Part shown: in pieces, positions 26,855-34,633 of the stretch
Layout: the number at the start of each line of letters is the position of its first letter
Numbering within the stretch: position 1 is the stretch's first letter
Translations under genes and position numbers: made by a program
Notes under the pieces: model-generated
Database searches by the model: none
The model's input: only the letters and a program-made list of their open reading frames with translations
What the model was told of the DNA's origin: nothing
Source: a virus
Virus record (IMG/VR): IMGVR_UViG_3300031658_000024
Span: 1-42,731 of that record
Direction: 5' to 3' (one strand)
Length of the DNA stretch: 42,731 bases

Positions 26855-28130
26855 GATTTATACTTCCGTATTTAGGGGGTAAGTTTCCATAAAGGATAAC
26901 TTCCTTTGAAGCTCTTGAGACAGCTACATGAAGCAGTCTAGCTACAACATTAGGTTTATGACACCGACTGATGTCATCTAAGTCTATAAAGACTTTATCA
27001 TATGTGGAGCCCTGAGCTTTATGTATTGTTGATGCATGTACAGCTCTAAGATCGCCAAAGAAATCTTGAATAGAAAAGTACTTCGACCAGTCCTTAGTTT
27101 CCTTGGCTTTTATTGCTGCTTGTCTTACAAGTAATTTAATCATTTGTGGATCTTTAGGTTGAAACACATGTGTACTGTTGCCTAGGGTAATCCACCAACC
27201 TGGAATATCATGTTCTGCACCTGCAGTTATTGATGTTACTATAGCTGCTTGTTCAGTATGATATGCAGTACGGCCAGTCTTTCCTACGATGGGCTTGTTA
27301 GTTATAACCCTTTCTCCGACTTCAAACTCCTCAAAGGAGGTATGTAGCCCTCGAACATAAGAATTATAGGCCCGCACCTTAATATTACTCCAAGCCATTA
27401 TTTTGGCGTGGTTTGCGTGGCTGTTACGAGCATGTAAAAACTCATTGTTTATTTCATCTCTAAAAGCGTCACCATTACAATGTTTAATGTGTTTACCATC
27501 GATGTTTATTACAGGGAATTCTCCTGTATCAATAGCGTGTCTATACCCTGTTGCTAGGGCGTCTATCGGCCCACCAACAGTAAATCTTTGTGAGTTAGTC
27601 AGAGTTCCTTGTAATTTTATATCTGTAAATACAGGACACATAGTTTCATGTACTGAAGTAAGTTGATATGGATCCCCAATATGAACCACTTTACAATTCA
27701 TTGTTGAGTTTCTAATTGTATGTAGCAGATGGGTGTCTTCTTGACTTGCTTCATCAATAAAAACGACACTGTCTTCAACAACAGCGTAATTACTTGTTTT
27801 CTTTAAAGAGGTTTTACCTGTGGATAGATTGTTAGTAACTTTTAATCCAAGCAGGGCATGGATAGTTTGAGCAGGCTCACCTGTAAAGTCAGCTAGAACT
27901 CTAGCTGCTTTGTTAGTAGTGGCTGTGCAATGAATCTTTACACCTGCGTTGCCCGGAGATAACAAATTAGTAAGAGTATTAGAGTTACGTAGTAAATCTA
28001 TCAAGTGTTTAGTTAGGTAACTTTTACCGCATCCAGGGGATCCTAGGACAACCATTTCTTTTTCGTTTGGATTAGACACAAACTGCATGAACATGTCAGC
28101 AACTGCTTGTTGGTCTGTCGATAGTGGCAT
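26844..28130 (-). CDS. Dda/RecD-type SF1 DNA helicase
   Basis: The 428-residue protein has the SF1 helicase motifs: Walker A VLGSPGCGKS (30-37), Walker B VVFIDEAS (Asp126-Glu127), motif III HIGDPYQL (150-157), motif V/VI HKAQGSTYDKVF and LLHVAVSRAS near the end. Order and length match Dda-like 5'-3' helicases that restart forks or remodel protein-DNA complexes. AAAGGATC precedes the ATG. It heads the helicase-to-polymerase group and is followed by overlapping genes leading into DNA polymerase. Confidence 0.92.
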   Translation of the reverse strand: MPLSTDQQAVADMFMQFVSNPNEKEMVVLGSPGCGKSYLTKHLIDLLRNSNTLTNLLSPGNAGVKIHCTATTNKAARVLADFTGEPAQTIHALLGLKVTNNLSTGKTSLKKTSNYAVVEDSVVFIDEASQEDTHLLHTIRNSTMNCKVVHIGDPYQLTSVHETMCPVFTDIKLQGTLTNSQRFTVGGPIDALATGYRHAIDTGEFPVINIDGKHIKHCNGDAFRDEINNEFLHARNSHANHAKIMAWSNIKVRAYNSYVRGLHTSFEEFEVGERVITNKPIVGKTGRTAYHTEQAAIVTSITAGAEHDIPGWWITLGNSTHVFQPKDPQMIKLLVRQAAIKAKETKDWSKYFSIQDFFGDLRAVHASTIHKAQGSTYDKVFIDLDDISRCHKPNVVARLLHVAVSRASKEVILYGNLPPKYGSINHGN

Positions 28131-28140
28131 TATTGATCCT

Positions 28141-28461
28141 TTAAGTGGTGCTTGCTTTCCAAGCCCGCATATATTTATTTGCTTTTTTTCGAGAGATGTA
28201 TGCGCGTCTTGCTAAATAAGAAGCAGCATTATGCTCACTTGCATAGTCGCTACTTACTAGCTCAGAGATAATAAAAAAGATGTCTTCTTTCGAATACGTT
28301 ATATCTAACATTGCTCTTCTACGGACTATTTGTCTTACTCTTTCGGCAGAAATGTTATGTGGTATACCTACTTTTCGTAAAGTAGTGCCACCTGCGTTAT
28401 ACTCTGCAGCTATAGCTATATCACGTTTAAGAGTACGTGCAACGCTTTCACTTCTTGTCAT
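28141..28461 (-). CDS. Small helix-turn-helix protein
   Basis: A 106-residue basic protein. Residues about 20-48 (EYNAGGTTLRKVG ... SAERVRQIVRR) look like a sigma-region-4-type helix-turn-helix; the C-terminal half is helical and basic (RRAYISRKKANKYMRAWK). It could be a DNA-binding regulator. Its ATG lies within the last codons of the VWA gene (4-base overlap) without a clear ribosome site, so translation is probably coupled. Confidence 0.7.
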   Translation of the reverse strand: MTRSESVARTLKRDIAIAAEYNAGGTTLRKVGIPHNISAERVRQIVRRRAMLDITYSKEDIFFIISELVSSDYASEHNAASYLARRAYISRKKANKYMRAWKASTT

Positions 28462-29579
28462 AGTTTTAACTCATAATGAATTAGAGTACCGAAATTTACT
28501 TGAGCACTTGGATTATTTACTGAGATCCATACTACAGGATATCCTGGATCTTCTATAATCTTTGTGCAATATAAATCACTAAATATAATTAGTACTGTTG
28601 GCTTATTTTTTTCAAAGTGATCAAATACAGGCTGTAAGTTAGTGCCCCCACCCCCAGTGAAGTTAACATCATCCATGTTGTCTTCTTTTTTAAGACTATA
28701 TACATTATTTATTGTTGTATCAAATTCTAAGATAGTTGTTAATTCAGGGCGCACCAATTCCCGCATATACTTGGTTTCACCAAAATAAGCTGAGAATTCT
28801 TGTTGTGTCACTGATGCACTGGCATCAAATGCTAAAGCAAGCTCGCCCATACTCTCTCCGTGGAGTCCTGGTAAGAAGAACTCTGGAAAGAATCTACGAT
28901 TAGGTGTACGAAAACTATAGTCAGCTTTATCGAAAGAGGTCATGTAATTCATAAGGATGGTGAACCAGTCTAATTTTGGATTAGTTAGTTCGTCTATCAT
29001 CCTTTGGATATCACCAGGAATTGTTCCTGCTTGATCCCCTCTTATTTTAGATTGCTGTGCTGCCTTCATAATTATTTGTTTGATGTTTAGCTCTTTTTGA
29101 GCAATATCCATCTCACTTGCTTCACCGTTACCCATAGGCATAATATCACAATCATAATCTTCAGGAGGGTCTGGAAGTAAATCGTAGACCTCCTCTGTAG
29201 ACATATGTCTGTATTGAGAATCTACGTAAGCCCCTTCAGGTAGGGTAAACCCAGCATCAATTAACATTATATTTATAACGTAATCAGCTGCTATGTTATA
29301 TTTTTGCTTATTAAAGGTTGTGCCTCTGGCTACATGACTAAAGCCCACATGCCATGCTTCATGGGCTAGTAAACCTATTTGTTCATCAGAGGTAAGAGAT
29401 GAAAAGAAATCTGGATTGAGGATAATTCTCTCACCATCTGTACCTGCAGTAGGAAGGCCTGTGTCCCAGCTTTGTTTTAAGGAGAATAAGATAGTACATA
29501 TAAACGCACTACTTTGCTTAGTCATAATACCTATTTTGGCCTTATTAAGCAGCTGATCTAATTCTTTTTGGTTACCCAT
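28458..29579 (-). CDS. VWA-like protein with metallopeptidase-like N-terminus (N4 gp25-like)
   Basis: The N-terminal half carries a zinc-protease motif LLAHEAWHVGFSH (His73, Glu74, His77) as in DUF2201 proteins; the C-terminal third is a VWA-like domain with a modified metal site (ALAFDASASVT near 245, GGGGTNLQP near 320). With the MoxR-type ATPase immediately upstream (stop/start overlap TAATG) it forms the gp24/gp25 pair conserved in N4-like phages. MoxR-VWA pairs generally remodel or activate protein complexes; the target in these phages is not known to me. The family and pairing are well supported. Confidence 0.88.
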   Translation of the reverse strand: MGNQKELDQLLNKAKIGIMTKQSSAFICTILFSLKQSWDTGLPTAGTDGERIILNPDFFSSLTSDEQIGLLAHEAWHVGFSHVARGTTFNKQKYNIAADYVINIMLIDAGFTLPEGAYVDSQYRHMSTEEVYDLLPDPPEDYDCDIMPMGNGEASEMDIAQKELNIKQIIMKAAQQSKIRGDQAGTIPGDIQRMIDELTNPKLDWFTILMNYMTSFDKADYSFRTPNRRFFPEFFLPGLHGESMGELALAFDASASVTQQEFSAYFGETKYMRELVRPELTTILEFDTTINNVYSLKKEDNMDDVNFTGGGGTNLQPVFDHFEKNKPTVLIIFSDLYCTKIIEDPGYPVVWISVNNPSAQVNFGTLIHYELKL

Positions 29580-30604
29580 TATAGAAGGGCTTTTGAGTTT
29601 TTAGCAATCCATCCAGCTATACCGGGAACTTTCATAAATGATCTGTCTTTCATGATAGCTTCACGTAAGCTGTTAATCTGAAATTCAATAGGAAGCCTTA
29701 TTATCATAGCCATTAAGAGGTCTATGTTAGTCTTAGTAATATGGGCACCTACCATACCAGATGTTGCATAAAGAATGCTTGGCTCTGTGGGCACTTCTAT
29801 TCCCGAAGGGTTTTTGATAATCTGTTCTATAGTGGGAAGTCTATCAAATATAGAGCAATAGGAAGTAAACTCCATTGCTGGGCCTTCACCAATTGTACCA
29901 GCAATTATTGCTGCTTTAGTTGGTAGTATGGACTTCCAGCCTTTAATTATTTTAGATAAGAACTCCCATGTACGAGGACATGGAAATGTTTTATCTGAGT
30001 GATCAGGATCAAAGTTATGTAGCAGCTCAGGTCTAAAGTTGATAAAAGATGTAATTCTATAATCTATTCCCTCTTTAGCTGCCCAATTTGACCAGTCTTT
30101 AAGATTAGCTTCCATTTCAAAATGAATCATTCTTGATTGCATAGCTGTAGACAGCTTTGTAACGATAGCTTTATCTGTAATAAGGTTACCTGCGCAAATA
30201 ATAGCGACCTTGTCGTGTAATTTATGCAGGCCTACCTCTTTATCCAATACTATCTTATAGGCGGCGGCCTGTACTGATTGAGGGGCTGAGTTAAACTCAT
30301 CCATTAACAGTAACCAGCCGTTGTATCCTGTAGGGATTGGGTCTCCTGCAATTGGAAATGTGTTCATAGGAACATAGCTTGCTTTAGTCTTATCTTCATT
30401 AATCATAGGGAATCCACCTAAGTCAGTTGGATCACACTGTGATAATCGAAGATCAATTACTTTTAAGTGCTGTTCTTTAGCAATTTGTTTTGCGAGAGAT
30501 GATTTACCTAATCCTGGGGATGAGGTGAGCATAGGGACTAGCCCTGCTTTAAGGACATCCATCATTAATTCAATGGATTGGGAAGGTGTTATTGTGATAG
30601 TCAT
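29579..30604 (-). CDS. MoxR-type AAA+ ATPase (N4 gp24-like)
   Basis: I choose ATG 30604 (MTITITPSQ), behind AAAAGGAAAGA; the longer frame reads through a tRNA-like sequence. The 341-residue protein has Walker A TSSPGLGKSS (27-36), Walker B LLLMDEFNSAP and sensor-like AIICAGN, typical of the MoxR branch of AAA+ ATPases. It should form a ring and act on substrates with the VWA partner encoded next, overlapping by one base. The leader between 30605 and 30784 holds the tRNA-like fold and a GNA-triloop hairpin. Confidence 0.9.
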   Translation of the reverse strand: MTITITPSQSIELMMDVLKAGLVPMLTSSPGLGKSSLAKQIAKEQHLKVIDLRLSQCDPTDLGGFPMINEDKTKASYVPMNTFPIAGDPIPTGYNGWLLLMDEFNSAPQSVQAAAYKIVLDKEVGLHKLHDKVAIICAGNLITDKAIVTKLSTAMQSRMIHFEMEANLKDWSNWAAKEGIDYRITSFINFRPELLHNFDPDHSDKTFPCPRTWEFLSKIIKGWKSILPTKAAIIAGTIGEGPAMEFTSYCSIFDRLPTIEQIIKNPSGIEVPTEPSILYATSGMVGAHITKTNIDLLMAMIIRLPIEFQINSLREAIMKDRSFMKVPGIAGWIAKNSKALL

Positions 30605-30641
30605 AATCTTTCCTTTTGTGAAAATAATATTAACAAAACAT

Positions 30642-30734
30642 GATACAGCAGAGGGATCGAACCTCTCACCCCGCACATGACTACGGTTGGCAGATGACAT
30701 GATTTATTGCCAGCGCCCCCACAGGAACTGTACC
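30642..30734 (-). ncRNA. tRNA-like structure in the leader of the MoxR gene
   Basis: On the minus strand a T-arm is clear: stem AGAGG/CCTCT enclosing loop TTCGATC. It is followed by GCTGTAT(C), which pairs with (G)GTACAGT 76 bases upstream, giving a 7-8 bp acceptor stem with two G-U pairs. Between them are 60 bases with two other stems (TGGCA/TGCCA with a 15-base loop; CCGTA/TGCGG with a 6-base loop) but no normal D-arm or 7-base anticodon loop. The total of about 93 is the size of a long-variable-arm tRNA. It may be a decayed tRNA or a tRNA mimic; I cannot assign an amino acid. Confidence 0.35.
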
Positions 30735-30766
30735 AAGTTTTATTAATATTAAGTTATTTGCAAAAA

Positions 30767-30779
30767 CAGCCGGAGGCTG
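30767..30779 (-). promoter_or_regulatory. GNA-triloop hairpin before the tRNA-like leader
   Basis: CAGCC-GGA-GGCTG on the plus strand, 5-bp stem, preceded on the template side by CAAAAA. The order CC/GC, A-run, stem, GGA loop is close to N4 P2 (ATCC, AAAA, GAAGC, GGA, GCTTC). It lies between two genes, about 160 bases before the MoxR start. Confidence 0.45.
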
Positions 30780-30784
30780 GTTGC

Positions 30785-31135
30785 TTATGTAAGGTGTTTT
30801 CTTTGGTATGCTTCCATTTCGTCAGCAATTTCAAGAGAGCGTTCAGTTTGTTTACTAACGCCTTCAGTTTGGATGCGGTTAGCCGCCCAATAACGAATTG
30901 TATCAGGAGCCTCGCGATCATGACCTAAGAGGAAGAACATAGGCTCATCTTCCCTTACTCGTGCAGCATATTTATTCATCATAATAGATGAAGCAATTTG
31001 TACGCCGGGTATTTCATACCCATTATAGGTTAGCTGTTTAATAAGGCGGTCAGCCTCAACGTCACTTTGATACATATCTACGTCTAACTCATATAAAAAG
31101 TTTGATATGATGCTTTTAACTGTTTTCTGTGTCAT
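30785..31135 (-). CDS. Hypothetical protein, 116 residues
   Basis: A soluble protein with AAGGA before its ATG. The central part (MFFLLGHDREAPDTIRYWAAN, shortened) resembles a small domain seen in other phage hypothetical proteins, but I cannot name it. It begins 2 bases after the upstream gene ends, so it is in the same unit as the phosphoesterase. Function unknown. Confidence 0.7.
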   Translation of the reverse strand: MTQKTVKSIISNFLYELDVDMYQSDVEADRLIKQLTYNGYEIPGVQIASSIMMNKYAARVREDEPMFFLLGHDREAPDTIRYWAANRIQTEGVSKQTERSLEIADEMEAYQRKHLT

Positions 31136-31137
31136 AA

Positions 31138-31407
31138 TTAGTTCCTTGTTAATAAATCCTCTAGTCTTAGTTTTTCAATTTCTAACTCTACGCCTGTAAT
31201 TGCGTATTCAATCATAGTCATTTGGTTTCGGGTTGCTAACCTACGCCCATTGATAACTGTATGGGTCATGCCTGAATCAACGGAATTTTTGTATTCAAGA
31301 AGACTAGATTTATAGCTCCTTAATAATGAATTAAGTGTGTTATCTAAGGAAACACGCTCCTCTTCTTCCTCTTGTTGAGCCATCCATAAAGCTTTAACTT
31401 TACCCAT
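31138..31407 (-). CDS. Hypothetical helical protein, 89 residues
   Basis: An acidic then basic helical protein (QQEEEEERVSLDNTLNSLL near the start; VELEIEKLRLEDLL near the end) that probably forms a coiled coil. The start overlaps the phosphoesterase stop by one base (TAATG). No family recognised. Confidence 0.65.
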   Translation of the reverse strand: MGKVKALWMAQQEEEEERVSLDNTLNSLLRSYKSSLLEYKNSVDSGMTHTVINGRRLATRNQMTMIEYAITGVELEIEKLRLEDLLTRN

Positions 31408-32549
31408 TATTTCAGCATATTAGGTGTAACCATATTACGGCCCACCTCTCCATATTCTTTGTGTAACACAATAGATTTCATTGATTGTTTAGCCCGCCAG
31501 CCGCCGGAGGCTGCGTATTCATCTTTAGGAGCCAGTATACCATGTGACTCTGTAGTGATCCCTGGGTGCTCTTTAATATGATCATGATGCACATGCCCAG
31601 TATGAACAGTTCGGTGCTCTGTGTCCCCCCACAGCTTAGGCCAGTCGGTAGCGATAATAAGAGGGAGCTTGTCCATCTTAATTTTATCACCATGATGGGT
31701 TGCCACTAGGTTTTTACCAAATTTGAATATATGAATATTCCTTGGCGTTCTATCGGGTATCACACGAGGTTCGTTTTCATAGTACATGTAAAACATTTCC
31801 ATGAATGCGGCCATTGGCCCACGATCATGATTACCTGTCTCTAATATTAGGCGCACCTCTTGGTGTTTTTCTAAAGCGGCCCTTACAATATATTTAATAG
31901 ATCTTAAGCCAGCACGGACAACTGCTTGATAGCGACTGTCAGCGTCTAGTATATTCCCACTATGACTTGTAACGGGTTTATGCCCTTCAAAATGAAGGAA
32001 GTCACCTAATACAAGAATAGCTGCTTGTTCTGAACAAGGGGCAGTATCTACTAAGTAATCCATAGCGCTACATAATAGGGCTTCAGATATTTTAGTATCG
32101 TAATTGTCTCCGCCTGTTTCTTCTCCCCAAGCTAACATACCCATATGGTGATCTCCAACTGGATAAAGAGTTAGTAGGTCACTGTTTGATTCTGTAGGAG
32201 AGATAATAGGATCAACTCTAGGAATGTCATCTGACATTGCCAGAATAGCTGCTTGCATAGCAAGCTCACGTTGCTCTCTATCACGGGTAGTTTTTACCCA
32301 TTGGATCTTGGCTTCGCCTGTGGATTTATCATATAAAGTAGAAGTGCCAATAACTGAAAAGCCTTCAGCAGTGATGTTATCCATACCATGTTTAGGCGAA
32401 TAACCGCGTTCTATGGCTTTTTTTACTCTTGCTTGTAGAGTAACCTGTTGTATACTCAAAGCGGCGGATGCTTCACGATATGTACCATATTTGGCATATG
32501 CCTCAACAGCTTCAATTAATAAATCTTCTGATAATGACGGACGTCCCAT
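31407..32549 (-). CDS. Calcineurin-like metallophosphoesterase with N-terminal helix-turn-helix
   Basis: The 380-residue protein starts with a helix-turn-helix-like region (about 1-50, YGTYREASAALSIQQVTLQA). The phosphoesterase core has metal-binding motifs in order: VGDHHMG (Asp133, His135), LGDFLHFEGH (Asp183), ETGNHDRG (Asn240-His241-Asp242), ATHHGD and HTGHVHHDH. It should hydrolyse phosphodiesters with two metal ions; substrate unknown. HTH-fused phosphoesterases of this kind occur in many podoviruses. It overlaps both neighbours by one base. The coding sequence near 31503 holds a GCCGGAGGC element. Confidence 0.85.
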   Translation of the reverse strand: MGRPSLSEDLLIEAVEAYAKYGTYREASAALSIQQVTLQARVKKAIERGYSPKHGMDNITAEGFSVIGTSTLYDKSTGEAKIQWVKTTRDREQRELAMQAAILAMSDDIPRVDPIISPTESNSDLLTLYPVGDHHMGMLAWGEETGGDNYDTKISEALLCSAMDYLVDTAPCSEQAAILVLGDFLHFEGHKPVTSHSGNILDADSRYQAVVRAGLRSIKYIVRAALEKHQEVRLILETGNHDRGPMAAFMEMFYMYYENEPRVIPDRTPRNIHIFKFGKNLVATHHGDKIKMDKLPLIIATDWPKLWGDTEHRTVHTGHVHHDHIKEHPGITTESHGILAPKDEYAASGGWRAKQSMKSIVLHKEYGEVGRNMVTPNMLK

Positions 32550-32827
32550 TATTTATCTCCATACTCTATTTGAATAAGCAACTCAATATTATGAATTGCT
32601 TTGCGTAGATCTTCCACGCCATTCTTATTTGCATGTCGGCAGATATATTTTATAGCGTTGCTTTCGCAATAATTTAGCTTGTTCTTCTGCGCGAACTCGA
32701 TTGGCTGAATTGCCATGCCTTTGTAATGACCACCACCAACTTGTCTATCAAGGGGTTGATCTTTAATCTGTGTGTCTGTAAGGGAGCGTTCCCTTACTAT
32801 TTTGCCGTTCTGGTATAAATCGCTCAT
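32549..32827 (-). CDS. DUF3310 protein
   Basis: The 92-residue protein carries the DUF3310 pattern: QVGGGHYKGMAIQPIEF (about 29-45), then ESNAIKYICRHANKNGVEDL (about 55-74). These small proteins are common in phages, sometimes called nucleotide-kinase-like, but no activity is established that I know of. GGAG precedes the ATG. The gap before it (32828-32922) holds two inverted repeats. Confidence 0.85.
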   Translation of the reverse strand: MSDLYQNGKIVRERSLTDTQIKDQPLDRQVGGGHYKGMAIQPIEFAQKNKLNYCESNAIKYICRHANKNGVEDLRKAIHNIELLIQIEYGDK

Positions 32828-32857
32828 AATCGCTCCGTTACTTAATCTGTATAATAA

Positions 32858-32927
32858 GAGGAAGTACCTACCACAATACTTCCTCCCATCATCTTCGTAG
32901 GGTGAAAGGAATTAAAAAACCCCTACG
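32858..32927 (-). other. Two-hairpin intergenic module A
   Basis: In transcription order: CGTAGGG/CCCTACG inverted repeat (32896-32927, T-rich loop), then GAGGAAGTA/TACTTCCTC (32858-32885), both perfect. They fill the gap between two genes; the first covers the stop codon of the upstream gene. The same two-hairpin layout recurs at 33269-33338 and 34358-34427. It may be an attenuator or an RNA processing site. Confidence 0.45.
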
Positions 32928-33243
32928 GTTGACCTTTTACCCAACCTTGATCGAGATAGATTTGCTTTATATGTTTGGCCCTTATAAGAGCCATTATAAG
33001 ATTCTGTTTAATGCTTTTTTCGTTATTATTTTCTCTAATGTAAAGAGTATCGACACAGTGGGCAGAGAGATCAGTTGTTCTCCCAGGCCTGAATCTAATT
33101 TCAGCAGAATTGGGGCTACTATAGCCCCCGAGTTCTACTTCTCCTAATTTGTGTGCTTCTTCTATGATCTCTTCAAGAGATCTGGCAGAGATAGGATCTA
33201 ATATCTCTTCTAGTTGTTGGGATGCTTTTTTTGATGTGGTCAT
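32923..33243 (-). CDS. Hypothetical protein, 106 residues
   Basis: A soluble protein with an acidic helical first third (SLEEIIEEAHKLGEVE) and a beta-like middle (SAEIRFRPGRTTDLS). It stands alone between two intergenic two-hairpin modules, so its mRNA could be separately controlled. No family recognised. Confidence 0.7.
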   Translation of the reverse strand: MTTSKKASQQLEEILDPISARSLEEIIEEAHKLGEVELGGYSSPNSAEIRFRPGRTTDLSAHCVDTLYIRENNNEKSIKQNLIMALIRAKHIKQIYLDQGWVKGQP

Positions 33244-33268
33244 ATTATTCTTTTTTCTAATTAGGGGT

Positions 33269-33338
33269 GAGGATCAGGATATGGGGGTAACCTGATCCTC
33301 TAAATCTTTGGGATAAATTTTGGAAAAAACCCAAAGAT
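33269..33338 (-). other. Two-hairpin intergenic module B
   Basis: In transcription order: ATCTTTGGG/CCCAAAGAT (33304-33338), then GAGGATCAGG/CCTGATCCTC (33269-33300), both perfect. They lie between the lipoprotein gene and the next start. The layout matches module A, including a T-run in the loop of the first repeat. Confidence 0.45.
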
Positions 33339-33345
33339 AATTATG

Positions 33346-33705
33346 TTAGCATGATTTTGTTACTGCTGCTGTTTGTAGCGCTTCAAACTGGCCTTTTAAA
33401 CGAGAGTATTCTGCAGCTTCCGCTCCATCACCACCCTCAACAAAAATCAAAGCAGGCCAGAAAACCAGTAACCCTAAACCTACCTGCCAATTATCTGTAT
33501 CAGATTCTTTTTTAAGGGTATTGTACAAGACCTGAATTCGTCTGCTAGTGTTCTCTGACTCCATACCTATTTGTTTGCAAGTGAAGTCTGTATATTTCAT
33601 AGGAGAAACATAAGAGCTTTGCATTTTATCTGGTGATGACGCACACGCAGATAAAATAACTACTGCTGTAAAAGCAGCTATTGTTGATTTAATTGTATTA
33701 AACAT
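33346..33705 (-). CDS. Lipoprotein, probable accessory (moron-type) gene
   Basis: The 119-residue product has a lipoprotein signal: a hydrophobic segment (about 8-20) ending in lipobox LSAC with Cys21, followed by Ala-Ser-Ser (no Asp at +2, so outer-membrane sorting is expected). The mature part has conserved-looking Cys at YTDFTCKQIG and at the C-terminus (KSC), plus a hydrophobic LGLLVFWPALIFVEGGDG. Similar small lipoproteins are chromosomally encoded in Gram-negative bacteria. In a phage it could alter the host surface, for example excluding other phages; that is inference. It has its own leader and a GNA hairpin 35 bases upstream. Confidence 0.78.
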   Translation of the reverse strand: MFNTIKSTIAAFTAVVILSACASSPDKMQSSYVSPMKYTDFTCKQIGMESENTSRRIQVLYNTLKKESDTDNWQVGLGLLVFWPALIFVEGGDGAEAAEYSRLKGQFEALQTAAVTKSC

Positions 33706-33724
33706 TGGATATTCCTTTTATTTG

Positions 33725-33886
33725 TTAATGAATTGCATCACTTGCCGGAGGCAAGTTACCTAACTCCATTTCATCTATAAAATATTGCACTCTGCAGGCC
33801 TCACTACAGAAGTGTTCTGAAAACATACGATATAATGTATCGGATTCTGGTGAGTATTCTTTGTCGCATTGTGCGCAATAATTCAA
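33725..33886 (-). CDS. Small zinc-finger protein, TTG start
   Basis: Found by hand: the frame opens with TTG at 33886, overlapping the upstream stop by 4 bases, and ends at TAA 33725. The 53 residues hold CAQC (Cys4, Cys7) and CSEAC (Cys27, Cys31), a likely four-cysteine zinc site like those of FYVE/MYM-type small fingers. Coupled translation could explain the TTG start. The GGA-triloop hairpin 33740-33756 is inside its 3' part (coding NLPPAS). Confidence is moderate because of the rare start. Confidence 0.55.
   Translation of the reverse strand: MNYCAQCDKEYSPESDTLYRMFSEHFCSEACRVQYFIDEMELGNLPPASDAIH
33740..33756 (-). promoter_or_regulatory. GNA-triloop hairpin before the lipoprotein gene
   Basis: ACTTGCC-GGA-GGCAAGT on the plus strand: the longest stem with the GGA loop (7 bp, perfect). 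It ends 35 bases before the lipoprotein start, within the end of the zinc-finger gene. Possible virion-polymerase promoter for a separately expressed lipoprotein; inferred. Confidence 0.45.
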
Positions 33887-34329
33887 AAATCTAACCTCTT
33901 TTTAATTATGGCTTTTACAGATGTAACAGTTCTGCCTAGCATTTTAGCTATTACAGGATATGGTGCTCCGCTGTGCTTCAGTAATGCCACTAATTCAAGC
34001 TCTTCCTTTGTCCAGTGTTTCCCTGGAATATGTGGAGTGATAGAGCGTGTAAGCTTATTTATTTGTTTTTTGTCTACTTTTTTAAAAACAGTAGGCTGAA
34101 CCATTGATGATATTGGGTCATACCCTTCTGGGATGTGGTTCTTTATGCCTAGAAGGAAAGCCACTAAATTAGCTATAGAGCCAGATGCCCCGTTAATAAT
34201 TACATTCTGTACATATGCTTCACTGACATTAATATAACGCATGATCTCATGTCTTAAGGATTGATGAGTCATTTCTGACATGCCCATTGCAAGGATTATC
34301 TTATTGGAGGGCAGAATTGTATCTCTCAT
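33883..34329 (-). CDS. DNA-binding protein with Myb/SANT-like C-terminus
   Basis: I choose ATG 34329 (MRDTIL) with AAAGGTG upstream; a GTG at 34338 would add three residues. The 148-residue protein ends in a helix-turn-helix repeat WTKEELELVALLKHSGAPYP ... AKMLGRTVTSVKAIIKKRL, a pattern of Myb/SANT-like or GcrA-like domains. The N-terminal part is hydrophobic-helical. It may be a phage transcription regulator. Expression may start at the hairpin 34490-34504, and the leader holds two further hairpins. Confidence 0.7.
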   Translation of the reverse strand: MRDTILPSNKIILAMGMSEMTHQSLRHEIMRYINVSEAYVQNVIINGASGSIANLVAFLLGIKNHIPEGYDPISSMVQPTVFKKVDKKQINKLTRSITPHIPGKHWTKEELELVALLKHSGAPYPVIAKMLGRTVTSVKAIIKKRLDF

Positions 34330-34357
34330 GTTATTCACCTTTTAAATAATTAGTAGA

Positions 34358-34427
34358 GGGAAGGCAGTGCGAAACCTGACCTTCCCCCTGTCCGAAGTCC
34401 TTGTAATAAGGGGAGAAATACCTCGGA
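34358..34427 (-). other. Two-hairpin intergenic module C
   Basis: In transcription order: TCCGA/TCGGA outer stem with inner CCTT/AAGG (34391-34427), then GGGAAGG/CCTTCCC with inner CAG/CTG (34358-34386). It precedes the SANT-like gene by about 30 bases and resembles modules A and B in order and in its G-rich then C-rich arms. Confidence 0.4.
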
Positions 34428-34489
34428 TGTTGATTAATGACTTAATTATCAGAATAATCAAGCTTATTCTGCATAAATCGTCCAAAAAA

Positions 34490-34504
34490 GCAGCCGTAGG
34501 CTGC
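34490..34504 (-). promoter_or_regulatory. GNA-triloop hairpin with TCC-A-run context (best N4-like promoter candidate)
   Basis: GCAGCC-GTA-GGCTGC on the plus strand, perfect 6-bp stem, preceded by GTCCAAAAAA. N4 P2 on its template strand reads ATCC, AAAA, stem, GGA loop, stem. The site lies in a 295-base gene-free stretch, downstream of a strong terminator, which is where a new promoter would be needed. Confidence 0.5.
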
Positions 34505-34580
34505 TAATCATAGGGCATAGGTAGTGTATAGTAGAAGAGGCACGGTTTTGAAAAGTTAGTATATCGGTTTAGATGTTTTT

Positions 34581-34621
34581 AAAAAAATACCCTGAAGAGA
34601 TGCAAAAGCATCTCAACAGGG
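34581..34621 (-). terminator. Rho-independent terminator after RNA polymerase subunit 2
   Basis: On the minus strand: CCCTG, TT, GAGATGC, TTTT, GCATCTC, TT, CAGGG, followed by TATTTTTTT. A 12-bp stem with a 2x2 internal mismatch and a U-run, ending 13 bases after the polymerase stop codon. A clear intrinsic terminator. Confidence 0.88.
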
Positions 34622-34633
34622 CTAGTTTATGTA

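Noticed and set aside
29802-29810. CCC-GAA-GGG mini-hairpin in the MoxR gene
   Set aside because: Three base pairs only; expected often by chance.
30605-30700. N-terminal extension of the MoxR-type ATPase
   Set aside because: It would translate the tRNA-like sequence; ATG 30604 has a good ribosome site and fits the family length.
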